NCBI RefSeq assembly: GCF_000743355.1
Contig: NZ_JQEI01000008.1
Coordinates: forward strand, 1-64,000
DNA: 64,000 bases
Reading direction: 5' to 3'
From: Serratia sp. Ag1
GTDB taxonomy: Bacteria > Pseudomonadota > Gammaproteobacteria > Enterobacterales > Enterobacteriaceae
A model generated the notes under the pieces. That model was given only the letters and a program-made list of their open reading frames with translations. It made no database searches and was not told the DNA's origin. The stretch's first letter is position 1. Every line of letters starts with the position of its first letter. A program made the translations under genes and the position numbers. Of this stretch, positions 1 through 7,343 are shown piece by piece.

Positions 1-1
1 G

Positions 2-223
2 GCCAGCCGCAGCGTGGTGGTTAAACCTGGCACTGCGGCATCGCTGGATATGCCGATGGAAAAAGAGACAAAATTTGTCGCCGTGGTCGGTCTGTTCCGC
101 CACCCGGATATGGACAAAAACCACTGGCGTCTGCTGCTGACCCGCGATGATTTAGATCCCGATAAACCGCGCACCATTGAACTGAGTAATAACGGCCTGA
201 CGCTGCGTGTGGAGAAAAAGTGA
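2..223 (+). CDS. tssJ: TssJ, type VI secretion outer-membrane lipoprotein (C-terminal part)
   Basis: Only the last 73 codons are present; the reading frame is open to the left edge, so the lipobox and N-terminal half are outside the window. The visible part contains the run DLDPDKPRTIEL, which resembles the end of TssJ/SciN proteins. TssJ is an outer-membrane lipoprotein that anchors the TssLM membrane complex of the T6SS. Its stop TGA overlaps the start of the next gene (TGATG), so the two are translationally coupled. The assignment rests on the family-like sequence and on tssE following directly. Confidence 0.75.
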   Translation, partial: ASRSVVVKPGTAASLDMPMEKETKFVAVVGLFRHPDMDKNHWRLLLTRDDLDPDKPRTIELSNNGLTLRVEKK

Positions 224-657
224 TGCCACACCGTCACGCGCCTTCACTGTATGAGCAACTGCTGGGCAATTTCGCCAGTGGCCTGGAGCTGCACGCGGTC
301 AGCGAGGAGGAGCAGGTCATCCTGTCGGTCCTCGACAACATGCAGCGTATCCTCAACTGCCGCGCGGGGACGCTCAGCCATCTGCCGGATTACGGCCTGC
401 CAGACATGAGCAAAATCCTGCAAGGTATGCCCGGTACGGCCCACTCGCTGCTGGTCACCCTCTCCGATACCTTGCTGAAATATGAGCCGCGCCTGAAAAG
501 CCTGACCGTGGTGCTGCTGCCACAAACTACGCCCGGGTATCTGGAATACGGCATCGATGCCGAGTTGCAAGGGCGCGGGCTGGTGCGGTTTGGCACCGCG
601 TTTATGCCGGAAGGCCAGGTCATCATCCGCCATCTGAAGCAGCAGAACTACGTCTGA
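223..657 (+). CDS. tssE: TssE, T6SS baseplate protein (gp25-like)
   Basis: A 144-residue protein of the gp25/IraD-fold family. TssE is a baseplate wedge component of the T6SS, homologous to phage T4 gp25, and helps start sheath assembly in the cytoplasm. The sequence starts MPHRHAPSLYEQLL and has the conserved central stretch around LPDYGLPDM and the terminal block EGQVIIRHL typical of the family. ATG at 223 is preferred over an in-frame GTG at 220 because it makes the usual TGATG coupling to tssJ. It is the last recognisable T6SS gene here; the rest of the cluster must lie to the left. Confidence 0.85.
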   Translation: MPHRHAPSLYEQLLGNFASGLELHAVSEEEQVILSVLDNMQRILNCRAGTLSHLPDYGLPDMSKILQGMPGTAHSLLVTLSDTLLKYEPRLKSLTVVLLPQTTPGYLEYGIDAELQGRGLVRFGTAFMPEGQVIIRHLKQQNYV

Positions 658-794
658 GCCTCACTTGCAACACTCGGCCCCTTAAACCGAGGTGTTCTAT
701 ACGCGTACCGATTACACCGTGCAGCATGATGGATTCAACTCACTGAGTTGCGTGGTTATCCCCGGATGGAAGCGACCCTATACAGAGGGATCTC

Positions 795-1433
795 ATGTCT
801 GAGAAATTACAAAAGCCTAGAAATAGCCGCTCACGCTGGACGCTTGATGAAATACACTTTGTCGAGAAACACTATGGCAAGATACCGCCTGCAGAGATAG
901 CGGCCAAGCTAGGTCGAACTCTCGGGGCCTTGGGGATTATGGCAGATAGACTGGGGGTTCGCTGTCAGCAATCTCCGCTCTGGACGGAGAAGGAGGAGGC
1001 TGTGCTACGAACACATTATGTTGCGGGGATGGAGATTGAGCAACTGTTGCAGTTACTCCCTGGGAGGCAAGTCTGCGCTGTTTATTCGCGTGCACAAAAA
1101 CTAGGCTTGATCCGAGGTAAATATTGGCGTGAAGAAGAATGTCAGATTATCAGGGAGTATTATCCTGAACATGGCACAGCGATTGCTGAACGTTTGCCGG
1201 GAAGGACACCTGATTCAGTGAAACTGAAGGCAAATGAACTGGGCATCAAATTTTTGGGCGAGGTAGGTAAATTTCGCATCTGGAGTGAGGATGAGTGGAT
1301 TTTGTTAGAAAAACACCAGCACTTATCGGTAGCAGAACAAATGCTGTTATTGCCAGGTCGGAGTCGATTGTCACTGGAAAAAGCCAAAGCTCGATTAAAG
1401 GCGCGCAAAAAATCAGGTCAATATTCAGGGTGA
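795..1433 (+). CDS. Four-repeat Myb/SANT-like DNA-binding protein (copy 1)
   Basis: A 212-residue protein made almost wholly of four imperfect repeats of about 45-50 residues (roughly 14-56, 62-105, 112-155, 163-205). Each repeat opens with a Trp (SRWTLDE, LWTEKEE, YWREEE, IWSEDE), has a central aromatic (HY, YY) in the first three, and closes with GR followed by an LG-type helix end. That pattern is the tri-helical Myb/SANT or GcrA-like fold, so sequence-specific DNA binding is likely. ATG follows a GAGGGATCTC ribosome site. It sits directly after the T6SS genes and is paralogous to the next intact gene. No other domain is visible, and function is unknown. Confidence 0.6.
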   Translation: MSEKLQKPRNSRSRWTLDEIHFVEKHYGKIPPAEIAAKLGRTLGALGIMADRLGVRCQQSPLWTEKEEAVLRTHYVAGMEIEQLLQLLPGRQVCAVYSRAQKLGLIRGKYWREEECQIIREYYPEHGTAIAERLPGRTPDSVKLKANELGIKFLGEVGKFRIWSEDEWILLEKHQHLSVAEQMLLLPGRSRLSLEKAKARLKARKKSGQYSG

Positions 1434-1464
1434 TCATCAGAGTGTCGATATCAGGGGTTGGTAA

Positions 1465-1629
1465 TATTGCCTGCTTAGAAAGATTAATGAGAGCGCGTTT
1501 ATCATTTCCCGCAAGGATTTACCCACTACAAATGAATACGTTTTGTCGTTTATTGATCATATTCTGGGCGTGAAAATAGCGAGGAATGATGGTACTCCAT
1601 TTAGCGATGCTGATTTTGTTTCAAGATAG
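1465..1629 (+). pseudogene. Possible gene remnant between the two Myb-like genes
   Basis: This open stretch of 54 codons ending at TAG has no start codon and reads like coding sequence (for example RKDLPTTNEYVLSFIDHIL). It may be the C-terminal end of a lost gene between the two paralogues. I do not recognise the family, and chance is possible at this length. Confidence 0.25.
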
Positions 1630-1669
1630 AAAGAAACGCTGAATATCAGACGTACTTTGGGCAACTGAA

Positions 1670-2302
1670 ATGAAGACGACGAAAAGAAACCATGGTTCGC
1701 CCTGGACTCTCCAGGAGTTGGAGTATGTCGAAAAACACTACAGTAAGATGTCTTGTGCCGATATCGGTGAGCACCTGGGGCGATCGGCAAATGCGGTTCG
1801 GACCATAGCCCAAAAACTGGGATGCGCCCCGCAGAAACCACCTGATTGGTCTGATGCGGAGATAGATATTTTACGTGCAACCTATGGGACAGGGCTGGAG
1901 GTTGAAGAAATATGCGCAATGCTCCCCGGCAGGTCGGCTGCCTCTGTTGTTATTAAAGCCAGAAAATTGGGCTTAACCAGACCCGAACCATTTTGGCAGC
2001 AACGTGAGCTTAAGATCCTCAGGAGGTATTATCCGTCCGAGGGGAAGAAAGTTGTAGCCAGGTTATCAGGCAGATCCAACCATTCGATAATATTAAAAGC
2101 AGCAAGACTGGGCATAATCTATCAGGGTAATAAAAACTACCGCAAATGGAGCGAAGATGAATTGCTTCTGCTGGCTCAGAATCACTCGCTACCAATAGCA
2201 CAGCTATGTGCATTGTTTCCTGAACGGAGCCTGAAATCTGTGGAGTTTGCACAAATCAAATACAGGAAGCGAAAGACCAATGCAAAGTGGCCAAAATGTT
2301 GA
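1670..2302 (+). CDS. Four-repeat Myb/SANT-like DNA-binding protein (copy 2)
   Basis: A 210-residue paralogue of the protein encoded at 795-1433, with the same four-repeat plan: repeats begin PWTLQE, DWSDAE, FWQQRE and KWSEDE, with GR or ER plus a following hydrophobic/basic helix near each repeat end. The two proteins align along their full length, but many positions differ, so the duplication is not recent. The start ATG has only a weak ribosome site. Like copy 1 it carries a basic tail, consistent with nucleic-acid binding. Role unknown; regulation of the neighbouring T6SS is possible but unsupported beyond position. Confidence 0.6.
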   Translation: MKTTKRNHGSPWTLQELEYVEKHYSKMSCADIGEHLGRSANAVRTIAQKLGCAPQKPPDWSDAEIDILRATYGTGLEVEEICAMLPGRSAASVVIKARKLGLTRPEPFWQQRELKILRRYYPSEGKKVVARLSGRSNHSIILKAARLGIIYQGNKNYRKWSEDELLLLAQNHSLPIAQLCALFPERSLKSVEFAQIKYRKRKTNAKWPKC

Positions 2303-2640
2303 TGATCAATTCAAATGGCCACTGCCACCATCGTTGGATGATGCAGCATTGCAGAATACCTTCCTTCAGACGCAAGTGAAGATGAAGAAGCACTCCCTGC
2401 CAGACTGAGCTGCGAGAGGAAAAGGGCTCTGGTTCAGAAGGAATACTTGAACTAAGGAGGAGCGGAGATTGGGAAACCTAAAAATTCCTCTGTACGTTCA
2501 GAAATTACAGGTGGTAAACGGTGTTTTATTAACTGAAATATGCGTCAAAAGAAAAAACGCACATTTGTTGGATGACTGACAGATAGTGTCAGTCACATGT
2601 GCATAATGTCTGTCATACACACGGAGAATGGTAGATAACC
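2303..2640. other. Intergenic region upstream of the WYL operon
   Basis: No convincing gene is seen in these 338 bases. The right end carries the palindromic operator at 2573-2595, a further half-site-like TGTCTGTCA near 2608-2616, and a ribosome site (ACGGAG) close to the WYL gene start. Confidence 0.5.
2573..2595. promoter_or_regulatory. Perfect inverted repeat, probable WYL-regulator operator
   Basis: TGACTGACA and TGTCAGTCA form perfect 9-base arms around a 5-base spacer (GATAG). The element lies 45 bases before the start codon of the WYL regulator, the place expected for an autoregulatory operator. A third, imperfect half-site TGTCTGTCA follows about 12 bases later. BrxR/CapW-type WYL repressors are known to bind inverted repeats upstream of their own operons, which supports this reading. 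Confidence 0.65.
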
Positions 2641-3555
2641 ATGGAAGTTTCGACACGAAGTCGGTCTGTAGAACGTTTAGTCGATATTATTACGGAGCTA
2701 TACACCCACGGGGTAGTGAATCGTCGCGCTTTGATGGAAAAGTTTAATATTACTGAGCGTACCGTTTATCGCGATTTGAGTGCCTTGTCTTCTATAGTGG
2801 AGATCTGTGGTGAGGGGCAATATCGCCTGATCTTGCCGCGCCAGCCAAGTGTCAACGTAGCATCGCACCATTCATTAGCCAAACTATTGAACGCCGATAA
2901 TTTCTTTCCAGAACGCGATGATGAGTTTTGGCAGAAATTAGAAAATCGCGTTATTGAAAATCATATTCTAGTACAGGCTAATAATCCTGAACACTCGGTG
3001 AAAACCGATCTGAGACGTTATTTAAATTTAATTGAAAAAGCCATCCAGAGAAGCAACATTTGCCAGATTGTTTATAACAATAAGACTCGTATTGTCCACC
3101 CCTATAAGTTAACCAATCAGAAAAACATCTGGTATTTGAATGCGACAGAGAACGGCAAGCTCAAATCGTTTGCGCTGAGTAAAATTAACTGGTTAGAGAC
3201 GAAAAAAGAGCGCTTCATCGTGGATACCAACATGATTGCTCTGATTAATCATCACCAAGATCCGTGGGTTAGCGAAGAAACCTTTGAAGTTCTTCTGCGT
3301 GTTAAACACAGCATCGCCTTTTACTTTCAACGCCGCGATCTTCTCCCGCAGCAAGAACTGCTGACTGAAGACGAGCACGGACTCACTTTACGTTGCCAAG
3401 CGACGCATCAAAACCAAATTATTCCGTTAATCCTGTTCTGGCTTCCAAATATCACAGTGCTGGAGCCTGCATGGCTAAAAACAACAATCGTGAATACGCT
3501 CCGAGACTACTTAGACAGTAACGAACCTTCCATTACCGCTCCGGAAAATGGTTAA
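2641..3555 (+). CDS. WYL-domain transcriptional regulator (BrxR/CapW-like)
   Basis: A 304-residue protein. Residues about 8-62 form a winged helix-turn-helix (RRALMEKFNITERTVYRDL). Residues about 130-195 form a WYL domain with the signature IWYLNA and a conserved HPYKL strand. The C-terminal third fits a WCX-like domain. WYL proteins of this size commonly repress anti-phage operons and may sense nucleic-acid ligands; that is family knowledge, not seen here. It is the first gene of a four-gene same-strand run and has a palindrome directly upstream, so autoregulation of the operon is likely. Confidence 0.8.
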   Translation: MEVSTRSRSVERLVDIITELYTHGVVNRRALMEKFNITERTVYRDLSALSSIVEICGEGQYRLILPRQPSVNVASHHSLAKLLNADNFFPERDDEFWQKLENRVIENHILVQANNPEHSVKTDLRRYLNLIEKAIQRSNICQIVYNNKTRIVHPYKLTNQKNIWYLNATENGKLKSFALSKINWLETKKERFIVDTNMIALINHHQDPWVSEETFEVLLRVKHSIAFYFQRRDLLPQQELLTEDEHGLTLRCQATHQNQIIPLILFWLPNITVLEPAWLKTTIVNTLRDYLDSNEPSITAPENG

Positions 3556-3593
3556 TTTACTTTAATAAAAAACACAAAAACAGGAGATTACAC

Positions 3594-4685
3594 ATGGCAT
3601 TACCTTTTATCATTCTTGGCGTTGCGGCAGCTGCCACTGCCTTTGGTGGCAAAAAAGCCTACGACGGTTACCAGAAGAAATCGGAAGCCGATGATGTATT
3701 GACTCGCGCTCAGCGCCGTTTCGACACGCATAAGGAGAGTTTCGACACTGCAAACGAGTTATCTACCACCAAGCTGAATGAATTGGGAGATAAAGAACTT
3801 GCGATTGGTAATAACTTTAATGAGTTCAACACGCTGGTAAAAGATATGCTGGCTCGTATGGAAAGAGAGGGCCATAAAGATCTCAAACTGAGCGTACCTC
3901 AGCACAGCATCAATAAGATCCAGAATCTGGCGATATCCGCTACCGAATACCTTACCACCGTGGTTGGTGCAGGTGCTTCTGGTGCAGCTGCAGGGTTTGC
4001 AGTGTACAGCGGCGTAATGGCGTTTGCCGCAGCTTCTACCGGTACACCGATCGCAGCACTTTCGGGCGCAGCAGCATACAACGCCACCATGGCAGCGATT
4101 GGAGGAGGGTCATTAGCAGCGGGTGGTTGGGGCATGGCGGGGGGGGCGATGGTATTAGGTGGCGCGGTAGTTGCACCTCTGATTGCTATTGCTGGCTGGG
4201 CCTATGACAACCATGCAGAAAAAGCCCTTAACAATGCCTATGAAAGCTCAAGAGAAGTCAGTGCGGCAGTAGAGAAAATGAGTGCTGCTGAAGAGCATTT
4301 AACCAATGTGCAGCAGTATGTCGACAGCATTTATGCATCCATAATTCGCATGCATGACACTTTCACTCAGCACTACTTTTCCCCTCTGAAAACTATGCAC
4401 GCGCGTATCGTTGAATGTCAGGACAAAAACATCGCCATTGATATTGATGAGTCTGATGACATCATCACACTGATTGAGAACGGATATAAGCTTGCCGCTA
4501 TCATGACTGATGTGATCACCACTCCGTTGTTCAAACCAATGATCCAAGAAAACGGTGAAGTACTCATCGAAGATGGAGTGATTCAGTTACAGACTACCAG
4601 CAGCGGCATGAACCTGCTGAATAAAGAGGGGTTGGATGCTGCTTTGCAAACGTCAGAATCCAAATTTGCTGAGTTTCGCCTCTAA
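3594..4685 (+). CDS. Unrecognised protein with glycine-rich hydrophobic core between helical arms
   Basis: 363 residues, with a clear AGGAG ribosome site 8 bases before ATG. The first 20 residues are hydrophobic (LPFIILGVAAAATAF). Residues 30-115 look like a long charged helix. Residues about 120-202 are an almost uncharged Gly/Ala-rich block with glycine-zipper spacing, enough for two or three membrane passes. Residues 205-270 form another amphipathic helical stretch. This helix / hydrophobic hairpin / helix plan resembles helical pore-forming proteins or membrane remodellers. I do not recognise a named family. It lies 38 bases after the WYL gene and 55 bases before the HNH-like gene, probably as one transcript. 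Confidence 0.65.
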   Translation: MALPFIILGVAAAATAFGGKKAYDGYQKKSEADDVLTRAQRRFDTHKESFDTANELSTTKLNELGDKELAIGNNFNEFNTLVKDMLARMEREGHKDLKLSVPQHSINKIQNLAISATEYLTTVVGAGASGAAAGFAVYSGVMAFAAASTGTPIAALSGAAAYNATMAAIGGGSLAAGGWGMAGGAMVLGGAVVAPLIAIAGWAYDNHAEKALNNAYESSREVSAAVEKMSAAEEHLTNVQQYVDSIYASIIRMHDTFTQHYFSPLKTMHARIVECQDKNIAIDIDESDDIITLIENGYKLAAIMTDVITTPLFKPMIQENGEVLIEDGVIQLQTTSSGMNLLNKEGLDAALQTSESKFAEFRL

Positions 4686-4740
4686 CATTTAATCAACTTG
4701 CCGGGCCTCTTTGGCCCGCTGTTATCAGGGACGGTGTACG

Positions 4741-6312
4741 ATGAGCATAACCAAATTTGACTGGGGTGAGGAACTGCATCAAACGGTAGTGAAAAGCCTC
4801 ACCACATCTTTTGGGCTGGACTTTCTGTTATTGAATGACCAGCAAGGCGGTGATGTGAATACAATTCACAATGTTCGCCAGGGCATATATGCCACTGAAG
4901 CTGAACGTCAGCGTTTTGAGCAGCGCGAAGCCTATGACTCCCATCATTATCATAGCCATGAAAATTATATTGCTATTAACCGGGAAGGTAAACGCCAACA
5001 TGAAGCAGGTACGCTAACCGACACTTACACTGGTAAGCGCTTCACCGCCGATGATAAAAAGAATCTCGATCACATTATTGCCGCACATGAGATCCACAAC
5101 GATGCAGGTCGCATCCTTGCCAGCCTGGATGGTACTAGCCTGGCAAATGATGCCACTAATCTGACTTTCACCAGCGAATCTCTGAATAAATCCAAGAAAG
5201 CCAAAACGATGAATGACTTCGTGGCGGTTCTGAAAGAACAGCATTATGCCACCAAGCAAGAAATTGCCGAACTACGTAGCAAACCGGTGCTTACCGAACA
5301 AGAACAAAAGCACCTGGATAAACTCGAAAACAAAGCGGCGGCAGATTTTGAGCGCATGAAAAAAGCTGACGAGAAGGCGCGTGCGAAATACGACAGTACC
5401 ATCAGTGAAAGCTATTATGGCAGCAGCAAGTTCGCCAAAAACGTCGCCAGCGCCGCACTGAGTAATGGTTTTCGCATGGGGACCCGGCAAATGCTGGGAC
5501 TGATTTTGGCTGAAACCTGGTTTGAATTCCGCGAACGCATTCCCGTGATTTTTAATACCCACCGCCACGCGTTTAGCACAAATGATTTTCTCTCGGATAT
5601 AGGTGATGCCTTACGAGCCGTTTGGGAGCGCGTGCGAGCGAAATTCCATACCTTCCTGACAAACTTTAGAGATGGTGCGATTGGCGGCATACTTTCCAGC
5701 GCCACCACTACACTATTTAATGTCTTCTTCACTACCCAGAAGATAATGGTGCGACTGATCCGTGAAATGTGGAACAGCCTTGTACAAGCATTCAAAGTGA
5801 TGGTGTTTAACCCTGAAGGTTTATCACCCGGTCAACTGGCGAAAGCAGTCAGTAAACTGATTGCCGCTGGCGTGGCATTGGCTGCAGGTGTGATAATCAA
5901 CGAAGCATTGGCTAATATCTTCCTGTTCCCCTTTGGGCCAGAATTGGCGGCATTCTGTGGTGCATTGGCGACTGGCATACTGACGCTGGTGATGAGTTAC
6001 TATCTAGAACATGGCGCACTGATGAAGAAGTTATGGGCGTTCCTGGATACATTCAAAGATAAATTTCAGAAAGCATTGGAGTATTTCCAACAGGTTAATG
6101 CCGAACTGGATCGCTATCTACTGGAACTAGTGGCCCTGGAATTTATTGTCGATGCACCAGAATTAGAGACGTTTTCACAACATCTGAGGACAGTGAATAG
6201 TGAAATTGAGCGCGGGCTACTGTTACAGGCTGAGGTAGAACGGCGCAATATTCAGTTGCCGTTTGAAGCTGGCAACACCGCTTCCGTGCGCAATTGGTTA
6301 AGTAAGCTATGA
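4741..6312 (+). CDS. Membrane protein with N-terminal HNH-like motif
   Basis: 523 residues from ATG 4741; an in-frame TTG at 4711 is less likely. Residues about 95-155 read YTGKRF, then NLDHIIAAHEIHND, DATNL and SLNKSKKAK. This D-H, N, N-xx-K order is like HNH-family nuclease cores that lack zinc cysteines. A charged coiled-coil region follows (165-220). Two long hydrophobic segments lie at about 373-395 and 400-422, and the C-terminus is helical. The simplest reading is a membrane-tethered nuclease-like effector. The motif match is by eye, and no family name is offered. Its stop overlaps the next start (ATGA). Confidence 0.55.
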   Translation: MSITKFDWGEELHQTVVKSLTTSFGLDFLLLNDQQGGDVNTIHNVRQGIYATEAERQRFEQREAYDSHHYHSHENYIAINREGKRQHEAGTLTDTYTGKRFTADDKKNLDHIIAAHEIHNDAGRILASLDGTSLANDATNLTFTSESLNKSKKAKTMNDFVAVLKEQHYATKQEIAELRSKPVLTEQEQKHLDKLENKAAADFERMKKADEKARAKYDSTISESYYGSSKFAKNVASAALSNGFRMGTRQMLGLILAETWFEFRERIPVIFNTHRHAFSTNDFLSDIGDALRAVWERVRAKFHTFLTNFRDGAIGGILSSATTTLFNVFFTTQKIMVRLIREMWNSLVQAFKVMVFNPEGLSPGQLAKAVSKLIAAGVALAAGVIINEALANIFLFPFGPELAAFCGALATGILTLVMSYYLEHGALMKKLWAFLDTFKDKFQKALEYFQQVNAELDRYLLELVALEFIVDAPELETFSQHLRTVNSEIERGLLLQAEVERRNIQLPFEAGNTASVRNWLSKL

Positions 6313-6611
6313 CATTGCTGCCTGAGTTTCCATGCAACCAATGTGGTGCCTGTTGTCGTCATGTTGATAGAGCCAGCGAAACACAGTTTCTCGATCGTGG
6401 TGACGGTATCTGCCGTCACTATCAACTAAATACTAAACGCTGTGCTATTTACGCGACACGACCGCTGATTTGCCAAGTGGATAAGCAGTATTTACAGAAT
6501 TATCATCAGCAATACAGTTGGTTAGAGTTTATAGAGCTTAATATGATTGCCTGTCAAATTCTGGAAACACTGGATGATAAGCCACCTTACGGCTCTACAA
6601 CCTCAAACTAA
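6309..6611 (+). CDS. YkgJ-family cysteine-cluster protein
   Basis: A 100-residue protein with the pattern CNQCGACCR near the N-terminus, then CRHY, RCAIY and PLIC. This is the CxxCxxCC arrangement of the YkgJ/UPF0153 group, which is expected to bind zinc or an iron-sulfur cluster. ATG overlaps the stop of the preceding gene by four bases (ATGA), so it is translationally coupled to the membrane protein and is probably part of the same functional unit. Family members are commonly solitary genes, so this tight coupling is notable. The biochemical role of the family is not settled. Confidence 0.75.
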   Translation: MTLLPEFPCNQCGACCRHVDRASETQFLDRGDGICRHYQLNTKRCAIYATRPLICQVDKQYLQNYHQQYSWLEFIELNMIACQILETLDDKPPYGSTTSN

Positions 6612-7139
6612 GAATTGTGTTGTTTCAGTGAGCTCGTATTGGCAGTCAGGGTGTTTTCTGTAAGGGCATACAAAGTATGTGCAGGCTCTCTGTTTTTCAT
6701 TTAATCCGTGCATATTTTCATGAATGGAGATCGCCAAATAACCTCATCAAGATCGGATTATTCGATGATCTTGCTGGATGGTAATACGCAGGCATGATTC
6801 TGTCCAGGAACCGGATGCATTAGAAGCGTGATCCTACCCACGTAATGTGGGCACAAGCCTAAGCGAGGTTCTGGTTTTCAAACTATTCTGGGCTGAGGCC
6901 ACCACAGGCACTGTGGCGACGCCACCGATTGTAATCAGTGATTTTACTCACTTAACGAGGTGTCCATCGAGAATGGGTTAGATCATCGTGCTGCTCGAAC
7001 GACAGGCCGAGAACTCGAGTGTGCAGTTCGCACCTGTGAATTGGGAGCAGTCAAGTACCCGCTAATTTTGCATAGTCATTTAAGGGTTGATTAGGTAGAC
7101 TTTAAACGACTCTAGTCTTTTTTGAAGTGTGCCACTGTT
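6612..7139. other. Intergenic region with IS3 scar
   Basis: The 528 bases hold no intact gene. The middle carries the decayed end of an IS3-type transposase (6859-6945, minus strand). The rest shows nothing I can name. Confidence 0.5.
6859..6945 (-). pseudogene. IS3-family transposase C-terminal remnant
   Basis: Read on the minus strand, the frame gives YNRWRRHSACGGLSPE, a stop, then FENQNLA and the final stop. This is the typical C-terminus of IS3-family OrfB (usual form GLSPEQFEN), with the Gln codon changed to TAG. The frame is closed upstream by another stop, so only about 25 residues survive. It marks an old insertion at the left flank of the restriction operon. Confidence 0.65.
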
Positions 7140-7343
7140 ATGACTGCCGAACCCTGGGTCACCGCCCTTGACGTTGCCCAACACTTGGGAGTTGCCAAAG
7201 ATACTGTCTACCGTTGGCGCGAATGCAAGGGACTGCCCACCCATAAAATTGGCCGGCTGTTGAAGTTTCAGCTGTCTGAAGTGGACGAATGGGTGCGGGC
7301 CGGTGGGGCAGATGATTCTGCTGAGGGAGGTAGCACAGAATGA
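7140..7343 (+). CDS. Small helix-turn-helix protein (MerR/excisionase-like)
   Basis: 67 residues from ATG 7140; an in-frame TTG at 7122 is the alternative. The sequence has a single winged-HTH of the HTH_17 type: TALDVAQHLGVAKDTVYRW, then GRLLKFQLSEVDEWV. Such proteins act as excisionases or small regulators. Its stop overlaps the hsdR start (ATGA), so it heads the restriction operon and may control expression of the toxic restriction genes. It lacks an effector domain. No integrase gene flanks it directly. Confidence 0.7.
   Translation: MTAEPWVTALDVAQHLGVAKDTVYRWRECKGLPTHKIGRLLKFQLSEVDEWVRAGGADDSAEGGSTE

Noticed and set aside
244..633. Long open frames antisense to tssE
   Set aside because: tssE is supported by family features and coupling to tssJ; the antisense frames have no such support.
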